Source: Sipunculus nudus
Taxonomy: Eukaryota; Annelida; Sipuncula; Golfingiida; Sipunculidae
Assembly: GCA_026874595.1 (NCBI GenBank)
Contig: CM049308.1
Span: 42,727,327 to 42,791,326, forward strand
Direction of reading: 5' to 3'
DNA length: 64,000 nucleotides
Every line of letters begins with the position of its first letter. Position 1 is the stretch's first letter. Positions 1 to 12,485 of the stretch are shown here, piece after piece. A model generated the notes under the pieces. It was given only the letters and a program-made list of their open reading frames with translations, ran no database searches and was not told the DNA's origin. The position numbers and the translations under genes are program-made.

Positions 1-849
1 CGATGACTGTAGGAAAAAAAAAACGACCAATGATCGATTATTATTGGATCATTGTATATGTACCGTCCATATTATCATGAAAACTGCAGTAACGACTTAT
101 ACATACAATATTAAGCAGGTATTTTCAGTCTGACCATCGCGCTGACAGGTCAAGGTAATGGCGGGTTGTTGATACCTGATCGCTGCACAAGGTTCAGTTT
201 TAATGCTGTTCACTACTCTGTGTTCCGTCTTTCTGATATACCTGACAGTTTTAGAAAATAATTTTCTGGATAACATTACTTCTTTGACAGTGCATATATA
301 ATATGATAGTTCGAGGGGATTCGGACGAAGTAGTTGTGTATTGATTAAGTCTGAAGAATAATCATAGAGATCTGTTTTTATGCAAAAGTACCCGGCAAAT
401 ATCAACCCTCTGTGAATTCAAAAGAAGCCATACATGTAGTGGGGTCAACTTTCAGCAGCCATTATCAATTCATTATATATGAATGTAGCCCAAGAAAACA
501 GGCCACCAAAGGTCAACGGTCGTTTTCGCCTTAAATATACCTTGCATAAAGTTCAACTTAGAAAATATAATTTTCTCATTATCAGACTTCTTTTGGTAGA
601 TCCCCTAGCTTTATTTTCCGTATAATATTGCTCAGTTTTATTAATTGTTATATTTATATTTAATGAGAAAATTTGCATAGTTGAAATACAGCGAAGAAAA
701 GTTGTAGTGTTTGAATGAAGCAATACGCTTTACCATTTTCAGTTATCAGGTTAACTTTTGTTTATGATGTCACGTTAAATCTTTTGATTTAATTAAGTTT
801 GTCGATTTACATGGTATAAAGAAATCATTGGTCCAGAAGTAACTATCAA
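1..849. other. AT-rich unique DNA, nothing recognised
   Basis: No coding exon, RNA gene or repeat could be supported on either strand. Open frames here are short and resemble no protein family I know. Confidence 0.5.
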
Positions 850-1010
850 TCAACCACGGGACCGGAAATAACACTAAAATGCTGGAAACTACTGATCCGG
901 AAATAACTAAACATCTGGAATCCACTTAAATCCGGAAAAAAATCTGGAAACCACTGATCCGGAAATAATTTAAAATCTTGAAACCACTGATCCGGAAATT
1001 ACTGGAATAT
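850..1010. repeat. Degenerate short tandem repeat around CCGGAAATAA
   Basis: Five CCGGAAA cores occur at about 862, 897, 932, 959 and 992, with diverged spacers of 27-35 bp that often carry CTGGAAACCACTGAT. The regular spacing and shared spacer words indicate a decayed tandem array. No function can be inferred. Confidence 0.6.
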
Positions 1011-1984
1011 CAGGACACGCCTGCTCCTGAAACACCGATGCCCTTAGCAAATATCTTCTTGTTTATTGTTGTCATTATTTTGTATGTATTATTTTTAGAA
1101 GTGGGGGTTGGCAAGTAAAGCCATTTGGTTCATTAGGTGCCCGGTACAGTGTACTAAAACAACGAATATAATAAGGGCAATCAAAACCTGGGATTGGGGT
1201 GCTCATTTCAATGTACCCATATGTGATACAGATATAAGCACTTCCCGGGAAGTCTTATACAGCCTGATGTCAACATCAGCAGCCTCTGAGGTTGTGTCAC
1301 ACGCAGAGAGAGGTTTTGAGGTGGTATTCATACACATCATGGCGCTCAACTGGAAAGTCGACAGGCGGCGCAGATATGAAATATACAAGGAAAATGAATT
1401 AGTAAGGGATCTGTGGCTGGCGGCGGTGAGAGGTATGTGACGGGCCAGGTGTTTTTACTTACTATCACTGGTGTACTTGTGGCCCTGGCTGTGCACCTGT
1501 CTGCTGCAATTAGACACACGTTTTTCGGCCATTTCGAGCGAGTACAAGATGCGTAAATTTATACGGCTCACGGAAAATCGTACTAAGTGAACTTCATCGA
1601 CCTGACGGTCTTCATAAATTCAAGTGTGGCACGAACACTATGGCCTCGCAACAGGTTACATTGATTTGCCCTCTATTATTTTCGGTAATTCGTGAAGCCA
1701 AAAATTTAAAATTGTTTAATATTTTTATTTCCCTCAATATATCGTAAGATGGGACACAGACATTAGGTGAGAGTGAGAAAAAACACTTGTTCTAAGAATC
1801 TTGTAATTGAATTGTCTTCATTTACAAATTCCAACTATATTTCTTAAATTTTTATGTAACTGAAGAACGTTATTCTGTCTTTTTCTCTGTCCTTACAGAT
1901 CCCCATTAGCCAGTAAATTACCGTCAGACTCGTTGCATACGAATTTTAGTCCAGCTGTTAAGAGAGGAATTGTGCAAAAATATG
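1011..1984. other. Unannotated intergenic sequence
   Basis: An open frame of about 110 codons on the plus strand (1108-1440) has no methionine near its start and matches no family I recognise. It ends close to a GTATGT donor-like sequence. This is too little to call an exon. Confidence 0.4.
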
Positions 1985-2165
1985 ATAGAAGCATGAAACT
2001 TGGCATATACGTTGTCCAGACTATACCCAATATTTTCAGATATGGGGCCAAGAGGAATTCATCCTATCTTGGTCAAAATCAAAGTTGGCGGCCGGATTAT
2101 AAAATATCATAAAACCCCCTTATATTTGTCCTGGAATGCATTTCAATACTATTTCTACGTTTTGG
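1985..2165 (+). repeat. Dispersed repeat, copy 1 (inverted partner at 5335-5530)
   Basis: The segment reads similarly to the reverse complement of 5335-5530. Shared words include TATTTTCAG, CTTGGTCAAAAT and TATATTTGTC in the same order. The two copies are in opposite orientation about 3.2 kb apart. This is a diverged dispersed repeat, and no transposase or target-site duplication could be defined. Confidence 0.5.
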
Positions 2166-2704
2166 GGTCGAAAAATTCATTAATAAATCAGTAAAATGAT
2201 TCTGTGAACGAATTCTGGTTTTGTTGATGTTTAAATTGTGATAAATATGTCTTTGTTTACTTCCTCATCACACAGCAAATATAAGTTGTTGAGTAGTCGC
2301 ATACTTTGGACTAATAAAATGAACGGGTCATTTGCTGGGTTGGGTTTGTCTGTTTTGCCATGCATTTTTTGAATTTTGACTTGTATAACAGTTTCTGTTG
2401 CAATATTTCATATTTCATCCTTTTTTAATTCCCCTTTATTTGCACGCTAACAAATGTAATTGCTTTGAAGAGGTGATGGAGCCAAGAAACTTATCTGTCA
2501 AAATCTTGAATAAAATTAGGAATTTGAAATGTCCGTAAACGCTAATCATTTGAAACCTACATACATGTTATTAGATTTTAAGATCAACTTCACTTTCGTG
2601 AAAACCTCTGTTAGTGCAACTGGGAAATATCAAATGCATTAATCCAACTGTGCTGATATTTGAAAAAATACTGGTTTTAAGTATTTGCGTCCTATGTCTG
2701 TTTC

Positions 2705-2895
2705 AATGTCATGAACAGTCGAGAGGTAAAAGGCTCTGCTATCTCCACTGGCTCCCAAAATGTGATCATCTTTTCTATTGGAGTGGGTTATAGTGGCCTG
2801 TCTAAGGTCGGTGGTTTTCTCCGTGTCCTCAGATTTCCTCCATCCCTAATTAATACTGAACGCCACCATCCGATCCATTGAGAGTGGCTTGTTAT
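2705..2895 (+). mobile_element. SINE-like fragment
   Basis: The sequence aligns by eye with 46838-47040, first through a tRNA-like head (GAACAGTCGAGAGGTAAA against GACAGTTGAGGGGTAAA). It then aligns through a tail containing CTGAACGCCACCA and ATTGAGAGTGG, where the other copy has CTGAATGCCACCA and ATGGAGAGTTC. Two unlinked copies with the same head-tail order suggest a tRNA-derived SINE. The pol III box B is decayed in this copy. A Helitron-like terminus starts just beyond it at 2901. Confidence 0.45.
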
Positions 2896-2900
2896 AGTAA

Positions 2901-4266
2901 CTAGCTGCACCCGTGGAAAATCCACAACTCTGTCTGATGCATATTTTTGTAATGAGCTGATAGGAACTAAACGACGCATATTTTAATCCTAAGGTAGGAA
3001 CTTTTGTCACGTGTTTCACTTATATGATATAAAGATTACTTCTGCTAGAATTCTCCAGGAACACCCTCCCCAATATATCAACAAAGAAAGAAAAATTATT
3101 CTATTCCAGAAATCACACAAAAAAATAAATTTTGGAAAGAGTCGTGATGCATATACAGGGTGTACGAAATTTTAAGTTAGAAGTTTTTTTTCCCGATAAA
3201 CAACATAGGTCTGACAGCTTCATTGCTTGGGAAAAATCGTAGATATAACGATTGTATAAAGGAGCATTCTACCGTGAAATTATATGAAAGATGCTTTGTA
3301 TTAGTTGAAGCTCAGGCGACATCGTGAAACACGATGTTTATTCAGTGTAGTCAGTTTAGGGTATAGTCTAAGGCATGTTATCAGACACATGCGTTATTTG
3401 TATACACATGCATATGTCGTTGAAGTCTCTTGTACGCGAAACATATTGCTGCCAATGTGAAAAAGATAGGCCCAGAAAAATATATTCCAACAATATTCAA
3501 TTTTTTATTTAAGTACTGTAAATTGTCATTGAATAAGCAGGTCTGATGCAAAATTGACAACTCTCCCAGATAAAAAGAAAGCAGGTTGATATATTTCGAT
3601 GAAAGCATTAAGCAAAGAAACCACTTCAGCCTTGGTTCGTTGCATTGTCTTTCAGCAAATTAACGCAAACTGTAATATACAGATTTTGCTGAAAATTTGT
3701 AAATTTTTTGGAGGTAATCGGAATTACCATTATATATATTTTTCTTAAGTGCCATAATTCCACAAAGGAATAATTATAACGGGCTATTCCTTTGTCCCCG
3801 AGTAGAAGCCGCCCATTCGTATGCAGTTGTTCTGCCACTCGCGTGGGGAACCCCTGTTTCTGAACCATGACAATGTTTTACATGAAACGTGCACGTATGA
3901 ACGAACGACTGATTAGTGGATTCTTGCGGGGGTTTCAAAGTCCCCAACAGATTGAGGAACCTTAGAAGTGTGTGCAATCCCCCCCCCCCCCCCCACAGGG
4001 CTTCCTTTTTTTCAAACAACGCATAAATCGGCCGAACTATTAAAACCATGGTTATCATGGAAAGATACTTCGGAATGTATAAAAATCAACATACCTGTAA
4101 ACCTATAAAACGGTGAGCGTGTGAAGGGTCTCAGCTCTTTGTGTCCACTCAATGGAAAAGTACTCCCTATTAAAAGATTCATGTGGACATGTGTTCCGCG
4201 CTTGAATTTAAAATCTGTACTTCCTTTTGACAGAGTAAAATTCCTTAACAGGCGATATAATGGATA
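2901..4266 (-). mobile_element. Truncated Helitron-like element (copy A)
   Basis: On the minus strand the 3' end shows the Helitron pattern: a short hairpin (GTGGA/TCCAC), a few bases, then CTAG followed by T (2901-2904, flanking A at 2900 on plus). From there the sequence is colinear with 9795-11193, including an oligo-C tract (about 3979-3996) and the segment around CCTTAACAGGCGATATAATGGA. Homology stops near 4266, so the 5' part is missing. No helicase or Rep protein is encoded. The Helitron assignment rests on the terminus and on the longer sister copy. Confidence 0.6.
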
Positions 4267-4509
4267 TATTTTAAATAAATGTAGTAAATATTTCTTATTC
4301 CTGAATATACATGTAAATACAAGTTCATAAAAAATGTGCACTATGTAAGCAATTGAAGTATTTCAAGACAACAACGGGAAAAGCAATGTCCATGTCAACT
4401 TGTTGGTAAGGACTATCCATCATATTACCATGTTAACGGCAAACTGCACAAGTATATACAAGTGTGCTGAATCAATCATGCACAAACACCACAGCACAAA
4501 GACAGCATA

Positions 4510-4600
4510 TACAGGGTATGACTTCGCCTAGTGGACGTCGGAGTTGTAGGTCCCCGGTTTGAGCCCCTTCGATGTGTTTATGGTATAATGATGAAATCTA
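4510..4600 (+). repeat. tRNA-like sequence, possible SINE head
   Basis: A box A-like stretch (TCGCCTAGTGG) is followed about 30 bp later by a box B-like GGTTTGAGCCC, the order seen in tRNA-derived pol III promoters. I could not fold a complete cloverleaf with a paired acceptor stem, so this is a SINE head or tRNA relic rather than a functional tRNA gene. Confidence 0.3.
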
Positions 4601-5334
4601 GCCAGAAACCAAGAGATTCCCTTTAATGATTTAACGACGGATTAGGACTTCTTTCTAACAACATACCGTCTTTATCGGAGGGATAAACTAATTCTCATTC
4701 AACAGAGAGTGATACCAACAGGCCTTAATCTATCATTAAAAAAGAACACGTAGCATACAACATAAGGTTGTTAGCAGGACTAATTATGTCTTCATTCAAG
4801 CAAAGGGTCTGAAAACTGCACCATCACTTGAAACTTGAATGTATACATCTGACAACTTGTGTGTATCTTGCCATACACGGATTCAGTATGAAATTAAACT
4901 TATAAACAAATACAATTTATTTCACATGAATTGTACAACTTGTTATAAGAACTAATACAAGACACTCTCCAGGGCTCCGATGCCGGCGTTCGGTAGGGGT
5001 GTCTGGAATCGGAAGACAGAGGGAAAACCGTTGACCCATTACTAGCAGCTACAACCCACTGTCATAGCAACACCGGTTATATATCCCTGGATGAGAGTGG
5101 AGTAAGCCGTGGGTTTTACCACTCAAATGTCCTTTTCATTACATGAGAGTGATATAGTGTTCAAAGGTAAAATTAACGTATATAATACATTTCAGCCCAA
5201 TAGTCAACAAATATGTTTTGCCGTTCGATGTGCATGGTGAGAAAAAGGCAATTTTAGCACAATTTCAATATGAACAAAACAAAAATTCATTCACAGAGTC
5301 ATTTTACAGACTGAAAACCCTTGTAAATTAATTT

Positions 5335-5530
5335 CTCGACTCAAAGAACAGAGAAACATTGCACTTGTAATGCAATATAAGACAAATATAACCGGATGTA
5401 TTGGTATTATATAATTCGGCGGCCACCTTGGTCGCCATTTTTGTATTTTGACCAAGATAAGGCGAAGCCCGCTTGGTCCCATGCCTGAAAATACTGAGTA
5501 TATGGTCTGGCAATTATTATGCTACATTTC
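5335..5530 (-). repeat. Dispersed repeat, copy 2
   Basis: This is the reverse-complement relative of 1985-2165, with the shared words described there. It is AT-rich, non-coding and heavily diverged. Confidence 0.5.
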
Positions 5531-6205
5531 ATTCTTCTTTCAGATGGAACTGGTCAGCCAGGGGGATCCACTACTCCAGAATCGAAAAAGTCTATTGAGA
5601 AGTGATGTTGTGAGCTTGTTAAAGCAAACGATTAGAGCTGAAAACTTTTAAAGCTAACTAAGTATAATGCGGGTTATTCTTTTTCATTAACAAGGACTGA
5701 GAGTTGATATTGATCTTGTAAATTTGAAAAAGAGCTCAAAGAAATAGATAGAAAGGAGATCGTACACTTACAATTTAAGAACATAATTCTTTGCTGGTTC
5801 AAAAACGAATGGTTAGCTTAGGAGATTTCATGTGAAGGTAGACAAGGACGTCCAGTTTAAATGTGACACAGTTCCTGCAACAACAAGTCGTTTTCATTGT
5901 TTTTTTCTCAATTTTTTTATTGTGGCAATAAATGCTACTTTGATAACCGAAGGAATAATGATGCTGCAAGAGGATTGTGAATTTTGAAAAAAAAAGTTTT
6001 GTGGGGAGAAAATCAATATATATAATTCTAGTATATTTTAGGGCCTGATGATTTCATAAAGGGAAAGAGTAATTAATGTGAAGTACATAATGCTGACTAA
6101 ATTAAAAAAAAGAGTTTTCCTAGCCATACATATATTAAACATTTAAAATAAATGATTTCAGATATATCAAACAGATCAAATATTATTTTGATTTTCTTGC
6201 AATAA
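5531..6205. other. AT-rich sequence, nothing recognised
   Basis: Runs of A and T and short frames only. It leads into the LINE fragment that follows. Confidence 0.5.
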
Positions 6206-6702
6206 GATGAAGGGATAAATAAGTCAACTGCTGCACAGTTAGCACAGAGTTTGATTTTGTCGGGGTTATATGTTTGTAATTCCCTAATTTATGGCGTACC
6301 CAAATCTCAAATGTTTAGACTGCAAAGAATTCAAAATCAAACGACTCACATTGTATCAAGATGTCCAAAACTTGATCATATATCACCCGTCTTGTTTGAG
6401 TTGCACTGGCTACCTTTAGAATTTCGTATTAGATTTAAAATATTGCTGTTTATATATAAGGCTCTCAATGAGAATGTACCTGTTTATGTCACAGACTTAC
6501 TCCAGTTACATTTTACACATCGTGCATTGAGATCAAGTAATAAATACATGCGTTTTTGTGAACCTAGAAGTAAACTGTCTACATATGAGGGAAGAGCATT
6601 CAGTTGTTGGGCTCCTGTGCTCTGGAACAGTTTGCCGGACTATATAAAGAAATCTTGAGCAGGGTCTTGTATTCTGGATATGTGCGCATTATAAGAACGA
6701 GA

Positions 6703-6740
<38 letters not shown>
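6206..6740 (+). mobile_element. CR1-like LINE fragment: 3' end of reverse-transcriptase ORF2
   Basis: The open frame 6206-6658 encodes the C-terminal domain that follows the reverse transcriptase in CR1/L2/Jockey-type LINEs. In order it shows LILSGLYVCNS (family: LVLSRLDYCNS), YGVPKSQMFRLQRIQN, a DHISPVLFELHWLP block, RFKILLFIYKALN, and WAPVLWNSLPDYIK near the end. The catalytic part of the polymerase is absent: the frame is closed by a stop just upstream, as expected for 5' truncation. The usual residues after the LPDYIK block are also missing, because a stop follows the KKS triplet. The copy ends in an (ATT)n run at 6703-6740, the simple-repeat 3' end typical of CR1-like elements. It is a dead fragment. 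Confidence 0.85.
6703..6740. repeat. (ATT)n microsatellite
   Basis: About twelve uninterrupted ATT triplets form the 3' tail of the LINE fragment. Confidence 0.95.
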
Positions 6741-6741
<1 letters not shown>

Positions 6742-8724
6742 ATGTTAATTTTCTGATCTATAACACGTGGAACAAGAGAGGGCTATCCATTCGCTCCCTA
6801 TTATCGTACCAATGTAATGAAGGGATGGCCATTATATAAAACATTAAAGATAAAAGGCGCCATATGCATGTGCAGCATTGTATGTACATTGTACAACAAT
6901 GTACTCTGTCATGTAACTTTAGTGAATTATTCTTATATATTACATTTTGTATTTTTCATATGAATTCCAACATATATAATCATTCAATTGGAACGATTCC
7001 AAAAGAACTTATTAGAACTAACTTCAAACTCTCGGATTCCTAACAATTAAACAAAAATAAGTATAGTTGTAGGCGCCATATTTAATTAAAGATCTGAAAA
7101 TCGGTAGCACACGTCCTCACCGAATTACCATTTATTATATAACAATTCAGTGCAATGGCTCGAACGGTTCTTTAGATACTATGCCCTAAACGAAACCAAT
7201 CATAAGATAAAAGCCCCGCGAGAAAGGAAAGACAACTAGTATAACAGTATAACAGCAAGATTTTTTCTTGGGATAATGCGTGTGAAATAAAATCTGAGAA
7301 CCCTGCATGGTGGCCATATTGATTTCGTACGAGTCTGAAATAGACCATTCAAATCTGAGATGCGCCACCTGACACTATGAGTTCGGGGTCTTTATTTTGA
7401 CTAGATATATCATATTTTGAGAAATCCGGTAGCACATTCTTATCAATGAGTCTCAACAACTCATTGATATAGCCGGACGCCGTATATATTCGCATACACA
7501 AACAGATATTTTTAAAGGCATGTCTCTCGTGTTTTAGATAAACCATGCACCTGCTTTCTTTGTTTTCTTCTTTCTTTTTCTTTGTCTACCGGCAAATGAC
7601 AGAGAGAAGGCGTGTTCAGAAGCAAGATTGAAACAAGTCAGGCGGATCATGAGAAGTTGCAACTTGCGCTGCGCGTGCAACCAAGAAAATGGAAGTGTTG
7701 GCCGGTCGCTATGATGAACCGAGCACAGCGGGCGTTAACAGAGCGGGCTAATAGTCGTGTCAGTAATATGCGTACATGTGTGAAAAGTAAAGTGACGCAA
7801 AGCACACTCATGACCAACATTCGTTCAGCGGAAACATATGAACCGTCACACTGGTTTGACCGCGTGGCTTTTTTTTCAGAAAACTGAAAATTCTAAACAA
7901 TACGATTTACTTGCATGTTAAGAAACCATTCGTCAGATGGAAGAGAAGGCTCTTGTTAAAAAGACACCTGCAGTTTAAGTTTGGGAAACACGCGGTTTTG
8001 AAAATGCCCAAATATTGACTGTCAGAAGTTGGCGTATGACCGATTGGGCGACTGCTTTTGTGGATCTATTTACAGTAGTTTCACATGCACTATATCGTTT
8101 AAATTATTTTTTATACACTTATGGCACCAACAAACAATGTTTCATGACGTCCAACTGATTCGTTGACCTATATTTCTACAATGGTGTGTTTAAATTTCAG
8201 TTTATTTAATATTATTGTTTGGAGCATATTTGTACAGGAGAAATGTATGCTATGCCAGTTACATTTTTATGAAGATTTTTTTTATGTAATCGTTAGTAAT
8301 GGTTCAGATTGTAAAGATTCGAAAAACAAACTACCGAGAGATGAGTTTAATATGAAACAATCAGAAGCTAAGGGTTCTAAACAGCAATGGACAAAACATG
8401 TGCCCTTATTCCGGATAAGTGGCAGCCATTCACGGATATCAATGGAGCTGCTACTAAAGATTCTATCTTTGATGTGTGCACCCAGGTATATTATGTTTGT
8501 TTATATATAGCTTATTTTCTTTCATGTATTTTTATTTTATTTCTTTAAATATATCTGTAACAGATAACTCAGCGTCTGTAAAGTGGTCTTGTGGATATAT
8601 TAATTCGCATGTCACTTCACCTGTTAATGGCACCTTTTTAAATTGTTTTTATTTTCGCCCATGAAAATTCAAAAGGATTCAGCCCCTAGTTCCCATATCA
8701 GTCTTCAGTAATTTTGTTATTTAT
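6741..8724. other. Unannotated sequence
   Basis: No recognisable protein, RNA or transposon terminus. Two open frames (minus 7349-7546 and plus 7612-7887) have fairly balanced composition but resemble no family I know and lack convincing splice or start context. Confidence 0.4.
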
Positions 8725-8900
8725 TATGAGGCTTTATTCTGCAGTGCCATTGCTTACATCTGAAATTATAAAACGGAAGACCATGGATGTTATATTTCGC
8801 CTGGAGAGAGCTCCTGCCGTTTTTGAGATAGTATGTATGGGTTGACGTAAGGGCAACGAACAACGCCACACCATTGCATAAGCTGACAAGATCATTATAA
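8725..8900 (+). repeat. 3' piece of the 'GCATAAGCTCACAGG' repeat family
   Basis: It contains AGAGCTCCTGCCGTTTTTGAG, then an ACG/AAC-rich stretch, then CCATTGCATAAGCTGACAAG. The same order is seen in better copies ending at about 44215, 45590, 51370 and 63115. Only the tail of the family is present here. Confidence 0.55.
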
Positions 8901-9794
8901 AGATGCATTTTAAATCTTATTCAATGCAGATATATGTACTCAAATGTAATCGCCCTCGGAGTAAATTTTAGTGTTATTAACAAACACATTATACAAAATG
9001 ATATTTAAAAAGAATAATTGAAAAGTAGGATATTTCCATATTAGGTACTGTGTAATAAACATTACCGCATTTGGAAGTTGGCCCAAGGATTAAACAATAT
9101 AACACAAATGGTTTAAAAGGTTTTGAACTTTATAATCCACTTTTAATCCACTTTTCTATAAACATTATCAATACACAAAAAAAGTAAAACTTGGGACCCA
9201 AGAGGGGGTCACAAGATAACATTTAGTTATGCACTGTATTATATGAATTACAGAAAAAAACTTACTCCTATCACGTATTATAACTAACATATATATTTAC
9301 TCATTCGCATGAATTGACATGAAATGTCTCCTTCCGCGAACATGCTTGGGAATATATGGTTCGCAGTTATAATATATTTGGACTATGATGTGAAACGACT
9401 ACAAAAACAGACTAAAACATCAAACAAATAAAATAATATAATTAACCAGTAGAAGCCATAATTAATAATTATTTATGCTATTATGTCTTCTTGTTCTTTT
9501 CCCCTTTCACATAAAAGCCTGAAACTTCTTATTCCGTACTTTATAGGCCTAATGCACTGGACGGAGACGCTTAAGGGGTCACACAGTAATTAAAATATCT
9601 GGCTGTTATGTCTCCCTAATTGTGAACAACATTTCAGATGGGTTAAGATAAAACAGGTAAGTTCTTATTCTTTGAGAATATTTAATACTATTATATATTA
9701 TATATTCAAAATGATGGAAAAGAACGTTTTTACTACTATTAAAGCCAATGAACACACTAAATATCACAATCAACAGCGGGTCATTCATTGTATA
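8901..9794. other. AT-rich sequence, nothing recognised
   Basis: No exon, RNA gene or repeat terminus could be supported up to the Helitron-like end at 9795. Confidence 0.5.
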
Positions 9795-12293
9795 CTAGCT
9801 GCACCCGTGGAAAATCCACGGCTCTATCTGATGCATATTTTTTAATGAGCTGATAGGAACTAAACGACGCATATTTTAATCCTTAGGTTTTTGCAGGAAC
9901 TTTTGTCATGTGTTTCACTTATATGATATAAAAATTTCTTCTGCTAGAATTCTCCAGGAACACCCTCCCCCAAAATATCAACATAGAAAGAAAAATTAAC
10001 CTATTCCAGAAATCACAAAAAATAAATTTTGGAAAGAGACGTGAGGCGTATAAAGGGTGTACAAATTTTGAAGTGAAAAGTTTTTTTCCCGATAAACATA
10101 GGTCCGACAGCTTCATTGCATGGGAAATATCGTAGATATAACGATTGTATAAAGAAGCATTCTACCGTGAAATTATATGAAAGATGCTTTGTATTAGTTG
10201 AAGCTCAGGCGACATCGTGAAACACGATAATTATTCAGTGTACTCAGTGTAGTCTAAGGCATGTTAACTGACACATGCTTTATTTGTATACACATGTATA
10301 TGTCGTTGAAGTCTCTTGTACGCAAAACGTATTGATGCCAATGTGAAAAAGATAGGCCCAGAAAAATATATTCCAACAGTATTAAATTTTTGGTTTAAGT
10401 ACTGTAAATTTTCATGGAATAGGCAGGTCTGATGCAAATCTGACAACTCTCCCAGATAAAAAGAAAGCAGGTTGATATATTTCGTTGAAAGCATTTAGCA
10501 AAGAACCCACTTCAGCCTTGGTGCGTTGCATTGTCGCAAATTAACGCAAAATGTAATAAACAGATTTTGATGAAAATTCGTAGAGAGGTAGAGAAAAACT
10601 GCATCCGCAATCGATTACATTTTTGGAGGTTATCGGAATCATCATAATATATTGTTTTCTTAAGTGCCATAATCACATTTTCACAAAGGAATAATTAATA
10701 GGAGCTATTTCTTTGTCCCCGAGTAGAAGCCGCCCATTCGTATGCAGTTGTTCTTCCACTCGCCTGGTAAACCCGTGTTTCTGAACCATGACAATGTATT
10801 ACATGAAACGTGCACGTATGAACGAACGACTGATTAGTATATTCTGGCGGGGGTTTCAAAGACCCAACGAGATTGAGGACCCTCAGAAGGGTGTGCAATC
10901 CCCCCCCCCCCCCCCCATGGCTTCCTTTTGAAAAAAAAAAAACTTTTTTCCAACAACTTATAAATCGGCCGAATAATAAAAACCATCTTTTTCATTGAAA
11001 GATACTTCTGAAGGTATAAAAATCAACATACCTGTTAACCTATAAAACGGTGATCGTGTAAAGGGTCTCAGCTCTTTGTGTCCACTCAACGGAAAAGTGC
11101 TCCCTATTAAAAGATTCATATGGACATGTGTTCCGCGCTTGAATTAAAATCCTTACTTTTGACAAAGTAAAATTCCTTAACAGGCGATATAATGGAAATG
11201 GGGGTCAGTTGGGATTACACGTCGCCTCCTGAAAAGGCGAAAAATGTTTGCTGAACATTTGTAGAGGGTTAGGGTAAAGACATATCAATAGTCCATTGAA
11301 TTTTGGAGGTAATAAGGATCACCACAATATATATTCTCTTATAAACCATTATGAAAAGGAGCATGCCTTTGTCCCTATGTGGAAGCTACCCATTCGTATT
11401 TATTTATTCTGCCACTCGCAAGGTGAACTTGTGTTCCTGAAGCATGACAGTGTTCACAAAGGAAAAGCATACACGTGAACACAATACTGATATTAAAGGA
11501 GATTCTGGTCTGACAACAGATTTTTGTTTGCTCTCAATTTAAAGATGTACTGGTGATATTTTTTCATATATCACCGTCCCTACAGACAACGGATCTGGAC
11601 AAATATAAATGACCCCCCCCCCCAGCCCAACCCGAATGATAATTAAGTTGTGGGGCTTCTTTTTGAAAAAAAAAACTTCATATAACACATGAATTGGCCG
11701 AACTTTTGAAACCATGGTTATCATGGAAAGATATTTTTGAATATATAAAAATCAACATACCTGTAACCCATAAAAAATTTGTCAAACGGTAGTCACATCA
11801 CTTGACTCAGTGTCCAGTGTTGACCAAACTGAAAAGCCCTCGCATTGAAAGCGGAGTCATGTGGTCTTTGGATTAAAAACCTTTACCTCCTTTTGAGAGA
11901 GAAAATTCCTTTAGAGGCGTTACAATGGATATGGGGGATCAATGGGGATTATAGTGGACCCGCGTGACCGCATGTTGCACGTAAATGCCTTTTGGACAGG
12001 ACATGCGCTGTTGCCACGGTCTTAACAGGCCAGTGAAAATCCCCGAGGCGCCTCCTGAAAAGCGTCATAGGCGTGGAGGACCTTGCAGCACAAAAGAAAT
12101 AGGAGCACCTAATGGGGAAATATTAAAATAATTAATTATTCAGCTTAATAGGGGCATAATCCCGCAAAATAAAACAAACATGTCTTAGAAGAGCACACCA
12201 CCGATACGTCTGCCGAATTTGGGGAGTCAAATTAGATGGAAAGCAGGTAAACCGTGGTCTAGAAAAAACCCAACTCCGTGTTAATTATATAGA
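9795..12293 (-). mobile_element. Non-autonomous Helitron-like element, about 2.5 kb
   Basis: Read on the minus strand the element starts with TCTATATAATTAA (5' TC at 12293-12292) preceded by A. It ends in a GC-rich hairpin (CCGTGG/CCACGG, loop ATTTT), then GTGCAG, then CTAG (9798-9795) followed by T. TC...hairpin...CTAG-T with insertion between A and T and no target duplication is the Helitron signature. There is no Rep/helicase coding sequence, so it is non-autonomous. The body contains an internal duplication: about 10620-11200 is repeated in diverged form at about 11290-11940. Both carry oligo-C tracts (10900-10916, 11611-11621). Copy A at 2901-4266 is a relative. Confidence 0.7.
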
Positions 12294-12485
12294 TTTACAT
12301 GGTCAAATATTTATAATTTTAACAGAACGTTTTCCAGGAGCGTCCAGAACGAATGTATTAATAAACTAAACTAGAACTTCAGAAATGGGGTGACACGTTG
12401 CATTATTACTTTTTGTGTAATGTAACATTTATTAATCTGGGTGGCATTTGGTCTTACTTTTCGGTTTGACCTGTGATTTATTTCC

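Noticed and set aside
1108-1440. Plus-strand open frame of 110 codons
   Set aside because: No family resemblance and no methionine near its start. Only a donor-like GTATGT at the end.
7349-7546. Minus-strand 65-codon frame (YINELLRLIDKNVLPDFSKY)
   Set aside because: Composition looks protein-like, but no splice donor, homologue or neighbouring exon could be supported.
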